Notes under the pieces: generated by a model
Told to the model about the DNA's origin: nothing
Database searches by the model: none
Seen by the model: the letters and a program-made list of their open reading frames with translations, nothing else
Position numbers and translations under genes: made by a program
Assembly: GCF_033060595.1 (NCBI RefSeq)
Contig: NZ_CP133038.1
Location: forward strand, 1,860,001-1,924,000
Reading direction: 5' to 3'
Origin: Pyramidobacter sp. YE332
Lineage (GTDB): Bacteria > Synergistota > Synergistia > Synergistales > Dethiosulfovibrionaceae
Length of the DNA: 64,000 bases
Shown here: positions 21,281 through 28,637 of the stretch, in pieces
Numbering within the stretch: position 1 is the first letter of the stretch
How the letters are laid out: the number at the start of each line of letters is the position of its first letter

Positions 21281-22675
21281 TTAGCTCTCACTCCGCCATG
21301 GCGCTTTTTCACTCTCGAAATCCCGCATAAAATGCAGCAGCAGCGTCAACGCCAGCAGATCGGCGCTGCCGCCGGGACTGAGGTTCTCCGCTATGAACTG
21401 GCGGTCGAGCCGGGCGATGCCCGCCATGTCCGGCACAGTTTTTTCATCGAGCAGACGGCCGATCTCGCGTTGTACCTCACGAAAGCGGAACAAACTGGAG
21501 CGCCGGATCATGTTCGTGTCGTCCGCGGCGCCGATCAGATGCAGCAGAGTCACCGCCGCGGCGTCGTTCAGCGGCAGATTCTCCGCTAACAGCCGTTCGA
21601 AAACGGGCAGCCCGCATTCGATCACCGCGGGAAAGCCGGCCGCCGCCTCGCCGCGGATCCCCGTGACGCCGCTTTCGCGAAAAATTTTCTCGCCCGCGGA
21701 CTGTCCCTGCGGAGAAAACTCATCTTTCAGCCCCGTCAGCATCTTCCGCGCCACGCCGGCCAACCGCTCCGCCGCGGCGTTTTCCCCGCGCCCCCACAGC
21801 CAGCCGCGGGCCGCGCAGATCACGCCGACGGAGAAGATCGCGCCCTTGTGAACGTTGACGCCGCCGGTCGCTTCCAGCATGACCGTTTCGGCCTCCATCC
21901 CCGGCAGCCGCAGCGATTGAAAAAGCCGCTCCGGCTCCTGTTCGGCCGCTTCGGCCCCCAGCGCGGCACAGAGGTGGAAATACGGCGCCAGCGTGCCGGC
22001 GCTGTCCATAAACGTGAAAAGGTCCATATCGCGATGCGATCCCGAGTTGAAGCGGTCCACCAGCCCCGGCTTGGGCGAAACGCAGACCTCGTACAGCAGC
22101 GCCCGTTGAGCGGCGCTCGCGACCGTATCGGCAAAACGGCCGACGGCGTCGTCGTACATCAGCTTCACGGCGGCGCAGGCCAGTTCCCGCGCCGGATGGA
22201 TCCGGCGCGGCGCGCAGTCCATCGCGGCGCGCCCGCAGATCACGCACCGGCGCGGCGGCAAACCCAAAGCGTCACGGGAAATTTTCACCCCGTCGGAAGC
22301 CAGAACGTCCATGTCGTAGAGCCGCGACGCAGGCGAACTGATCTCGAGGGCGACAGTCAGCCTTTTGACGTCTGCCGGCGCGCCGTCGGTCAAAAGCATG
22401 GCCTCGCTGCCCGTCGGCTCGACGCGGCATGCTTTTGTGACGATCGAGATCCCGTTCCGCGCCAGATGCCGCTCCAGCCGCGCCAGCCCGTGCCGAAAAA
22501 ACGCCTGCGCCAAAGGAAACTGTTTGATCTCGCCCGGCATGTTCAGCGTATAACTGATCAGACTTTTTCCGCCGCCGCGCAGCATGTCCCGCTGACGCGC
22601 CCCCCGCCGCTCGCGCGCCGCCAGCATCTGCGCAAGAGAAACGCCGCTCTCTCCAAGAATCCGTTCAACGTCCAT
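21281..22675 (-). CDS. citXG: CitX-CitG fusion (citrate lyase prosthetic group synthesis)
   Basis: Residues about 1-170 match CitX, which attaches the prosthetic group to apo-citrate lyase acyl carrier protein (SYTLNMPGEIKQFPLA, LPPRRCVICGRAAMDC). The rest matches CitG, triphosphoribosyl-dephospho-CoA synthase (VSPKPGLVDRFNSGSHRDMD, GGVNVHKGAIFS). Such fusions occur elsewhere. The start is ATG 22675 with GGAAG upstream; ATG 22690 in frame is possible. No citrate lyase subunit (citDEF) lies in this window, and the next genes downstream are amrBA and amrS. Confidence 0.9.
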   Translation of the reverse strand: MDVERILGESGVSLAQMLAARERRGARQRDMLRGGGKSLISYTLNMPGEIKQFPLAQAFFRHGLARLERHLARNGISIVTKACRVEPTGSEAMLLTDGAPADVKRLTVALEISSPASRLYDMDVLASDGVKISRDALGLPPRRCVICGRAAMDCAPRRIHPARELACAAVKLMYDDAVGRFADTVASAAQRALLYEVCVSPKPGLVDRFNSGSHRDMDLFTFMDSAGTLAPYFHLCAALGAEAAEQEPERLFQSLRLPGMEAETVMLEATGGVNVHKGAIFSVGVICAARGWLWGRGENAAAERLAGVARKMLTGLKDEFSPQGQSAGEKIFRESGVTGIRGEAAAGFPAVIECGLPVFERLLAENLPLNDAAAVTLLHLIGAADDTNMIRRSSLFRFREVQREIGRLLDEKTVPDMAGIARLDRQFIAENLSPGGSADLLALTLLLHFMRDFESEKAPWRSES

Positions 22676-22705
22676 AAAATCATCTTCCATAAAATGCCCG
22701 CAGGC

Positions 22706-22723
22706 AGATTTATTTTCATTATC
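22706..22723 (-). promoter_or_regulatory. possible Fur-like box upstream of citXG-amrBA-amrS
   Basis: The minus strand reads GATAATGAAAATAAATCT, sharing the repeated NATWAT pattern of Fur sites, some 30 bases before the citXG start. The region is AT-rich, so chance similarity is possible. Confidence 0.3.
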
Positions 22724-22822
22724 ATACTGGTTCTCATTAAAAAGAGCAAAGGCCTTCTGCCATTTTTGACGAAAACGAGCATGACCTCAGGCCGAGAGCG
22801 CGCAGAACACAAGAACAAAAAT

Positions 22823-22844
22823 CCCCCTCGGCGATCCGAGGGGG
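22823..22844 (-). terminator. tRNA-Met pair terminator
   Basis: CCCCCTCGG (22823-22831), loop of four, CCGAGGGGG (22836-22844). On the minus strand it is followed by ATTTTTG. It lies 12 bases after the last tRNA. Confidence 0.88.
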
Positions 22845-22856
22845 AACGTTTCTGAT

Positions 22857-22933
22857 TGGTGGCGGTAACTAGATTCGAACTAGTGACACTGCGGGTATGA
22901 ACCGCATGCTCTAGCCAACTGAGCTATACCGCC
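22857..22933 (-). tRNA. tRNA-Met (elongator, anticodon CAT)
   Basis: A 77-base cloverleaf on the minus strand starts GGCGGTATAGCTCAG, with loop TTCATAC and an encoded CCA. It lacks the initiator features of the neighbouring gene, so it is called elongator; an Ile2 (lysidine) tRNA cannot be fully excluded by eye. Confidence 0.88.
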
Positions 22934-22940
22934 GTTAAAT

Positions 22941-23017
<77 letters not shown>

Positions 23018-23047
23018 ATAAAGCGCCGTTTCATGGCGACATCGGGT

Positions 23048-23076
23048 ATATTAACAGACTCCCGGGAAAAATGCAA
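23048..23076 (-). promoter_or_regulatory. promoter of the tRNA-Met pair
   Basis: On the minus strand TTGCAT (23071-23076), 17 bases, TAATAT (23048-23053), 30 bases upstream of tRNA-fMet. The -35 hexamer is the same as at the rRNA operon. Confidence 0.7.
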
Positions 23077-23095
23077 GAGCTTTCAGGCGGGAACT

Positions 23096-23887
23096 TTATT
23101 TCTTCTTCCCGTTCTTTGGGCTGCTTTTTTCCTTCGCGGTTTTTTCGGGCACGCTTTTTGTTTCTTCATTCTTCTCCTGGACGGCGTTGGGACCGATGAC
23201 GACTTTCATCCCTTTCACGACCAGCGGCTTGAGTTTTTGCAGATCTTCATTTTTCATGCGGATGCAGCCTTCGCTGGCCAGCGTACCGATCGATTCGGGA
23301 TCGTGCGTGCCGTGGATGCCGATCCCCTTCCAGCCGGTCTTGAGGCGAATGAACCACGGGCCGTAAGCGTTTTTGATGACGCCCTTGCCGTCCTTGAAGT
23401 CGTGAGTCCAGCTGCTGGCGTCCTGGATCTGCTGCACGGAGAAACTGCCCTCGGGCGTGCGCATGTCGCCGGCTTTCCGCTTGTTGCCGGGCACCTTGCC
23501 CAGGGCGACGCCCCATGAGTCGATCGCTTTGTTGCCCTCGGCAAGATACAGTCTGAAACCGGCCTTGTCGATATAGATCCAGCGTCCTTTTTCATCGCTG
23601 CGGGCGATGGCGGCCGGTGCCGGCTCGTCCGCCGGGCGGGGCAGTTCGACATCATCTCTGAGGCCTTTATTGGCGCCGACGTTCTTGGCCACGACGCCGG
23701 TCGCTTGTTCACTCGCGAGGTCAGGGCCGACGATGGCCGGCTTCAACGCGGTACCGACGATCTGCGGTTTGGGCGGTTCTTCGGTGCCGCCGTGAAGCTC
23801 CCAGGCGCCGAGAGAAACCAGTCCTACAAAAAACGCTACCGCCAGACCGGAGAGGACGAGAAAATTTCCTTTCGCTCTTCCGTACAT
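23096..23887 (-). CDS. L,D-transpeptidase (YkuD domain), membrane-anchored
   Basis: Cross-links peptidoglycan through its cysteine, or attaches proteins to it, outside the inner membrane. About 263 residues: an N-terminal signal anchor (FLVLSGLAVAFFVGLVSLG), a proline-rich linker to residue about 95, then YkuD with GIHGTHDPESIGTLASEGCI, where His and Cys are catalytic. The C-terminus is lysine-rich. Of three consecutive ATG codons the third (23887) has the best spacing from AAGGAGG. Amidation or lipid-linked roles are not indicated. Divergent from deoC. Confidence 0.92.
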   Translation of the reverse strand: MYGRAKGNFLVLSGLAVAFFVGLVSLGAWELHGGTEEPPKPQIVGTALKPAIVGPDLASEQATGVVAKNVGANKGLRDDVELPRPADEPAPAAIARSDEKGRWIYIDKAGFRLYLAEGNKAIDSWGVALGKVPGNKRKAGDMRTPEGSFSVQQIQDASSWTHDFKDGKGVIKNAYGPWFIRLKTGWKGIGIHGTHDPESIGTLASEGCIRMKNEDLQKLKPLVVKGMKVVIGPNAVQEKNEETKSVPEKTAKEKSSPKNGKKK

Positions 23888-23923
23888 CATCATACCTCCT
23901 TCTGTCTTTCGTCCCTTTTATTT

Positions 23924-23952
23924 TACACAATGGGACTTTTTTATGCCATAAT
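23924..23952 (+). promoter_or_regulatory. possible deoC promoter
   Basis: TACACA (23924-23929) and CATAAT (23947-23952) with 17 bases between, about 54 bases before the start codon. Both boxes are only moderate matches. Confidence 0.4.
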
Positions 23953-24005
23953 GAACGTACTGATTCGTCATTTTCCTAAAGATCTTTCTCGTCGGAGGTT
24001 TTTTC

Positions 24006-24659
24006 ATGAACGATCTCGCGTCCTATATCGATCACACGCTTTTGAAGCCCGACGCCACAGAATCCCAGATCCGCGCGCTCTGCGCCGAAGCGCGGCAATG
24101 GCGCTTCGCTTCGGTCTGCGTCAATCCCCGCTGGACGGCGACGGCGGCCGCAGAGCTGCGCGGCAGCGGCGTCAAAGTCTGCACGGTGATCGGGTTCCCG
24201 CTCGGCGCTTCGGTCAGCGCCGTCAAGGAGTTCGAAGCCCGCCAGGCCGTAGCGGACGGCGCCGACGAACTGGACATGGTCGTCTCCGTCGGCGACCTCA
24301 AAGCCGGCGGCGACAAATACGTGCGATCGGACATTGCCGCGGTCGTCAGGGGCGCGCAGGGGCGTACCGTCAAAGTCATCATCGAAGCCTGCCTGCTCAC
24401 CGACGAGGAAAAGGGCCGCGCCTGCCGTCTGGCCGCCGCGGCGGGAGCGAATTTCGTCAAGACCTCGACGGGATTTTCCAAAGGCGGCGCGACCGCGCGC
24501 GACGTGGCGCTGATGCGCGCCGCCGCAGGACCGACCGTCGGCGTCAAAGCCGCCGGCGGCATCCATACGCGCGCAGAGGCGGAAGAAATGATCGCCGCCG
24601 GGGCGACGCGGATCGGGGCTTCGGCCGGCGTGGCGATCTGCCGGGAAGCGGAAGCATAG
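24006..24659 (+). CDS. deoC: deoxyribose-phosphate aldolase
   Basis: Cleaves 2-deoxyribose 5-phosphate to glyceraldehyde 3-phosphate and acetaldehyde, the last step of deoxynucleoside catabolism. The 217-residue TIM barrel shows [11 protein letters not shown] at the start, [21 protein letters not shown], the Schiff-base lysine in NFVKTSTGF and [15 protein letters not shown] lies upstream of the ATG. It is a single-gene unit with its own terminator. No thymidine phosphorylase or phosphopentomutase is nearby. Confidence 0.97.
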   Translation: MNDLASYIDHTLLKPDATESQIRALCAEARQWRFASVCVNPRWTATAAAELRGSGVKVCTVIGFPLGASVSAVKEFEARQAVADGADELDMVVSVGDLKAGGDKYVRSDIAAVVRGAQGRTVKVIIEACLLTDEEKGRACRLAAAAGANFVKTSTGFSKGGATARDVALMRAAAGPTVGVKAAGGIHTRAEAEEMIAAGATRIGASAGVAICREAEA

Positions 24660-24661
24660 CG

Positions 24662-24695
24662 AAAGCGGGCGGCCTGACGGGGCCGCCTGCTTTTG
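24662..24695 (+). terminator. deoC terminator
   Basis: A GC-rich hairpin (GCGGGCGGCC with GGCCGCCTGC) followed by TTTT directly after the deoC stop. The IS200-type element begins at or just after the T run. Confidence 0.7.
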
Positions 24696-24707
24696 TTGTA
24701 AAACGAA

Positions 24708-24730
24708 AACCACCGGCAGTGCCGGTGGTT
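24708..24730 (+). repeat. IS200-type left-end hairpin
   Basis: A perfect 11-bp stem with a single-base loop. In IS200/IS605 elements such subterminal hairpins are what TnpA recognises in single-stranded DNA. The right-end counterpart is at 25406-25428. Confidence 0.8.
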
Positions 24731-24762
24731 CCAAAAGGCTTTAGCTATGGAGAAAAAGGACT

Positions 24763-24817
24763 CCTCCTTTGGTAAAGTAAGAACGGTCTGTCAGCCGCCA
24801 AGCCAAACCAAAGGAGG
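24763..24817 (+). promoter_or_regulatory. leader hairpin covering the tnpA ribosome-binding site
   Basis: CCTCCTTTGG (24763-24772) is the exact complement of CCAAAGGAGG (24808-24817), which contains the Shine-Dalgarno of tnpA. Pairing would hide the ribosome-binding site. IS200 elements are known to repress transposase translation by such a leader structure. Confidence 0.75.
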
Positions 24818-24828
24818 ATCAAGTCCTG

Positions 24829-25305
24829 ATGAAACTTGACATAAGTAGTTTAGCACACACGAAGTGGGAGTGTAAGTATCACGTGGTATTTGCGCCGAAG
24901 TATCGCCGCCAGATCATCTACGGGAAGATCAAACAAGACATTGGTTTGATGCTGAGAAAACTGTGCGCGTACAAAGAAATTGAAATATTGGAGGCGGAAG
25001 CATGTAAAGATCACGTCCACATGCTCCTGAGTATACCGCCCAAATACAGCATATCACAGGTGATGGGTTACTTGAAAGGTAAAAGCAGTCTGATGATTTA
25101 CGAGAAGTACGCAAATCTGAAGTACAAATATGGCAATCGACATTTCAGGTGCCGCGGTTATTACGTAAGCACGGTAGGACGCAACAAGAATGCAATAGAG
25201 ACCTCCATCAGGAATCAATTACAGGAAGATCATGCCGAGGAACAGTTGACGATCAAAGAGTACGTTGACCCGTTTACGGGTAAGCCGGCACAGGAAGGCA
25301 AGTAG
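24829..25305 (+). CDS. tnpA: IS200-type Y1 transposase TnpA
   Basis: A 158-residue HUH single-strand transposase. The HUH motif is in KDHVHMLLSIPP, and the catalytic tyrosine is probably in RGYYVSTVGRN. HTKWECKYHVVFAPKYRR at the N-terminus is characteristic. The ATG follows AAGGAGG by 11 bases, and that site can be sequestered by the leader. The frame is intact, so the element may be active. Confidence 0.95.
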   Translation: MKLDISSLAHTKWECKYHVVFAPKYRRQIIYGKIKQDIGLMLRKLCAYKEIEILEAEACKDHVHMLLSIPPKYSISQVMGYLKGKSSLMIYEKYANLKYKYGNRHFRCRGYYVSTVGRNKNAIETSIRNQLQEDHAEEQLTIKEYVDPFTGKPAQEGK

Positions 25306-25434
25306 AGAGCCCCTTTAGGGGCAGCCTGTGAGAGTTGTGCGGCTGACAGACTTTTCGATGAGCCTATAGGCTCGGCTGGGAAGATGCCCCAAGGGGGCTT
25401 GTGCAAACCACCGGCACGGCCGGTGGTTATGATT

Positions 25435-26466
25435 TTATGGCCGACACTCGCGCAGATAGCGGTTCAGCGCCTTTTCCGGCGCGTCAAAAGACGCCGCCAG
25501 CGCGTAGCAGCACAGGCTGTGCACGAACTCGACGGAGCGGTCCATCTGGTTCCAGACGCGGAACCCCGCCTTCGCCAGACGGGCCATGCCGACGCGGTCG
25601 TAGCCTTCGGGGTGTTTGACGCCGCCCTCGGCCTGGCTGCACGCGACGACGTACGGCGTCGTTCCGTTACGCCGTTCGATGCCGTCCAGCACGGACGGGA
25701 TCATGTTGCCGGCGCCGTAGCCGAGCAGACACAGGAAGCGCTCGTCGCCCTGCCATTCAAAACGCGCTCCCGGCTGGGCGAAGAACCAGCGGATAGCGGC
25801 GCAGCGCTCGCGCAGTACGTCGGGATCGAGGCCGATCATCCTGCGCGTTTCTTCCGGCAGCTGTCCCGCCGCAGCCGTGCGGAAAGCCGCCGGCGACGGA
25901 TCCAGTCCCCAGTCGGGATTGAAGAACAGCGGCTGGCCGTTGACGGCGTTAAACGCGTCCGGATGCATGGCGTGCGTCTTGTGCGCCCGGTCGCCGGGGA
26001 TCAGTTTCCAGTTGAAATAGACCCACACGCCGCGCAGATCGGAACAGCAGGCCATGGCCGCTCCGCGCAGGTTCGAGGTGACGTCCTCCGGCATGTAGTC
26101 CAGCGTCAGCTGGCTGCCGGTGAGGACGACCGGAATGGGCAGACTGCCGAAACACAGGCTCATCCACGCGGCCGTGCTCGCCATGGTGTCCGTGCCGTGA
26201 AGGATCAGCACGCCCGAAAGTCCCCGCTCCAGCTCCGCGGCGATGCAGCGCGAGATCAGCAGCCAGTGCCCCGGATCCATCTCCGAACTGTCGATGCCGG
26301 GACTCCCGAGCGGCTCGCGAAAGACCGCCTCCACGCCGCGCTCGGCAAAAAGCTCGGCAAGAGAATCTTTCAGACGCCGCGACGCGCCCGAAACCGGGGC
26401 CTTGCCCTGCCCGTCGAAACCGCTGGCGATCGTGCCGCCCGTAAAGACCACCAAAAGTCGTCCCAT
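25435..26466 (-). CDS. L-asparaginase, type I-like
   Basis: Hydrolyses asparagine to aspartate and ammonia, probably in the cytoplasm as no signal peptide is seen. The 343-residue protein has the first catalytic threonine in VVFTGGTIASG and the second in ILHGTDTMASTAAW; DSSEMDPGHWLLIS and AEGGV follow the family. GGAG lies before the ATG. The IS200-type right end stops four bases from the stop codon. An asparaginase suits an amino-acid-fermenting organism. Confidence 0.93.
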   Translation of the reverse strand: MGRLLVVFTGGTIASGFDGQGKAPVSGASRRLKDSLAELFAERGVEAVFREPLGSPGIDSSEMDPGHWLLISRCIAAELERGLSGVLILHGTDTMASTAAWMSLCFGSLPIPVVLTGSQLTLDYMPEDVTSNLRGAAMACCSDLRGVWVYFNWKLIPGDRAHKTHAMHPDAFNAVNGQPLFFNPDWGLDPSPAAFRTAAAGQLPEETRRMIGLDPDVLRERCAAIRWFFAQPGARFEWQGDERFLCLLGYGAGNMIPSVLDGIERRNGTTPYVVACSQAEGGVKHPEGYDRVGMARLAKAGFRVWNQMDRSVEFVHSLCCYALAASFDAPEKALNRYLRECRP

Positions 26467-26550
26467 GGATAATCTCCTTCGCCATCATGAATTTCACGTC
26501 GAAAATCGGCGTCAATCGCCGCCCTTATTCTAACCGAAGAGCGCCAAAAT

Positions 26551-26590
26551 AAAAGCGCCGCGGCGAAATTTTTTTCTTCCGCCGCGGCGC
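26551..26590 (-). terminator. terminator of the phosphoribosyltransferase-permease operon
   Basis: GCGCCGCGGCG (26555-26565) pairs with CGCCGCGGCGC (26580-26590), followed on the minus strand by TTTTATTTT. Confidence 0.88.
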
Positions 26591-26640
26591 GCGCCTCTAT
26601 AAAAGAACGGCAAAAACAACGCCGTCACGATGCGATCGAC

Positions 26641-27186
26641 TCAATCCGTGAAAACGGGATGACGCTGGATATAGATCAGGTCCTTGCCGTCGTAGCCGCC
26701 TTCTTCGAGCAGCGGCGCGGCCTTGGCCACGACCGTGCAGGCCGTCTTGGCGAGGATGTTCTCCACGGCGCGCAGCGAACCGCCCGTGGACACGACGTCG
26801 TCGATGATCGCCACCTTTTTGTGATAGATCTTCTGCACATCGGCGCTGTCCATGACAAGATGCTGCGGCGCCGCCGTCGTGATCGACATGACGTCGGCGA
26901 TGAGCGGATTTTCCATGTAGGCCTTGACGGTCTTGCGGATGACGATGTAGTCGATGCCCAGACGCCGCGCGATGGCGTGCGTCAGCGGAATGGCCTTCGC
27001 CTCGGGGCAGACCAGGTAATCGATGCCCTCGGGCAGACGCCTCGCCAGTTCTTCGGCGCAGGTTTCGACCAGCTCGGTGTCGCCCAGCATGACGAACGAA
27101 GCCACCGTCACGTGATCGGCCACGCGGCGCAGCGGCAGCTGGCGGGTCAGTCCCAAAAGGCGCAGTTCGTACGTTTTTTCAGTCAT
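26641..27186 (-). CDS. adenine/purine phosphoribosyltransferase
   Basis: Converts a purine base and PRPP to the nucleotide. The 181-residue protein has the PRPP loop in KVAIIDDVVSTGGSLRA and a typical hood region ending in YIQRHPVF. It resembles adenine phosphoribosyltransferase more than the xanthine or orotate enzymes, but substrate choice is not certain. It follows an NCS2-like permease by 22 bases in the same direction, which supports a purine-salvage pair. GGAGA precedes the ATG. Confidence 0.85.
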   Translation of the reverse strand: MTEKTYELRLLGLTRQLPLRRVADHVTVASFVMLGDTELVETCAEELARRLPEGIDYLVCPEAKAIPLTHAIARRLGIDYIVIRKTVKAYMENPLIADVMSITTAAPQHLVMDSADVQKIYHKKVAIIDDVVSTGGSLRAVENILAKTACTVVAKAAPLLEEGGYDGKDLIYIQRHPVFTD

Positions 27187-27208
27187 CGCTCAGTTCTCCT
27201 TGTGCTCT

Positions 27209-28315
27209 TTATAGATGGAAGATCATGCGGATCGCCGTGCCGGCGACCAGCCCGACGAAGGGATTCCAACGCGCCGAGGCGAAGATCGTCGCGCCCACCA
27301 CCATGCCCCAGGGCGCGAAGCCAAAGCCGTTCAGCGCCTCGGGCGGCACCGCGCCGATCGCCAGCGCCGCGTTGTTGATGAACGTCACGAACACGCCCAG
27401 CACGAGCAAAAACCCGGCGATGGACGAGCGGTGCACGTAACGCCCGATCGTCGGCAGCAGGCGGAAGATCAGCAGCGCCGCCATGATGCCCATCATCATC
27501 ACCGAAGAGAGCACGGGGTGGGGCGCGGTCGCCGTGCCGGAGATGATCGACTCCACCGGCGAACCGCCGAACAGCGTGGAAACGATGTCGGCCGCGCTCG
27601 AGTAGATCGCCAGATGGTCGACGTTGGCGTTCACCCGCGCGATGGAGCCGGTGATCTTGCCGAAGGAGATGTTGGCGCCGATGTTGATACAGGCCATGGC
27701 CAGCGCGCCGGAGAAGACGCGCCGGCTGCTCCAGAACCGCCATTCGATGTTGCCGAAGCGGAACTTTTCGTTGCCGACGTCGGCGGACAGACGGTCGAGC
27801 TCCATGCGGCGCACGCGCAGCAGATAGTTGTAAAGCAGCGTCGCCGCCGTCACGGAAACGATGATCGTCCAGGCCAGGTCGCGCGTCCAGAACCACACGG
27901 CCAGCGCCACGGCCACCGAGAGCGAGCCGGAATACTTTTCGGACTTGAGCATGTCCACCGAAACGTTGGCCAGCATCAGGCCGACGCCGGCCATCATCGA
28001 ATCGACGACCGCCGGGCCGATCCAGCTCACGATCGCTTCGTTCAGCCCCAGCAGCGAGGGGACCAGCAGGAACACCGCGCCCCAGAAGACCATGCTGAGA
28101 CGCTCGCGGATATCCTTGCCCAGATTGCCGGCCAGCGCGATCGTCTCGGCCTGGAAGGAAATCGTCGCCACCGAGTTGAAATACAGCGAACCGCCCACGC
28201 CGGCCAGAAAAGCCAGCGCCGTCGGCAGCGCCGCAAAACCGTACATCAGCGCCAGCAGCCCCTGCGGGATGCCGTTGACGACGACGGCCAGCGCCGCCAA
28301 AAGATCCTTGACCAC
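27209..28315 (-). CDS. NCS2-like purine/xanthine permease
   Basis: A 368-residue integral membrane protein with at least ten hydrophobic segments. The overall pattern, with ACINIGANISFGK and FGGSPVESIISGTATAP in the middle, resembles NCS2 purine/hypoxanthine transporters (AzgA-like branch). The pairing with a purine phosphoribosyltransferase supports base uptake. It starts with GTG at 28315, preceded by GGAGGAG. A strong promoter lies at 28364-28392. It is shorter than the usual 430-480 residues of NCS2 proteins. Confidence 0.75.
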   Translation of the reverse strand: MVKDLLAALAVVVNGIPQGLLALMYGFAALPTALAFLAGVGGSLYFNSVATISFQAETIALAGNLGKDIRERLSMVFWGAVFLLVPSLLGLNEAIVSWIGPAVVDSMMAGVGLMLANVSVDMLKSEKYSGSLSVAVALAVWFWTRDLAWTIIVSVTAATLLYNYLLRVRRMELDRLSADVGNEKFRFGNIEWRFWSSRRVFSGALAMACINIGANISFGKITGSIARVNANVDHLAIYSSAADIVSTLFGGSPVESIISGTATAPHPVLSSVMMMGIMAALLIFRLLPTIGRYVHRSSIAGFLLVLGVFVTFINNAALAIGAVPPEALNGFGFAPWGMVVGATIFASARWNPFVGLVAGTAIRMIFHL

Positions 28316-28637
28316 AATACCACACTCCTCCGCAAATGATCGAACAAGCCTTACGACCGTTACTTTTTACTCCCCGCTCGCTTTAAAGTCAAGAGTGCGG
28401 AAGCCGCCATGGAGGAGGGCTTTCCCGGGACTCGTTCCCGTTTTCAACGTATCTTTTCTCCGTCTCGGCACAGCGCAAAGATGGCAAAGTTTTGGGAAAG
28501 ACGGCGTCGGGACGTTTCTTCGCTTTGCCAAATGTTTTATCCTGTCTCATTCTCATCGTCAATTAAAAAGCTCAAGCGTTTGTGTTATGATAAATGCGTT
28601 TTCCTCATATCGCTCTTTGCATAAAGGACTGATTTTG
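28316..28637. other. divergent intergenic region
   Basis: Carries the permease promoter (28364-28392) on the minus strand and, for the cardiolipin synthase gene, a TATGAT box near 28590 with a weak -35. The middle part (28400-28530) shows no gene, repeat or hairpin that I can support. Confidence 0.5.
28364..28392 (-). promoter_or_regulatory. promoter of the permease-phosphoribosyltransferase operon
   Basis: On the minus strand TTGACT (28387-28392), 17 bases, TAAAAA (28364-28369), about 50 bases before the GTG start. Confidence 0.65.

Larger units (their letters stand above)
24700..25431 (+). mobile_element. IS200-type insertion sequence (IS200/IS605 family, tnpA only)
   Basis: The element has no terminal inverted repeats but a hairpin near each end: AACCACCGGCA-g-TGCCGGTGGTT (24708-24730) and AACCACCGGC/GCCGGTGGTT (25406-25428). 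It carries tnpA and no tnpB. An internal 13-bp inverted repeat flanks the gene (24786-24798 and 25339-25351). The ends are approximate. It lies between the deoC terminator and the asparaginase stop codon, and its right hairpin may end asparaginase transcription. A copy of its left-end sequence lies at 51893. Confidence 0.85.
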
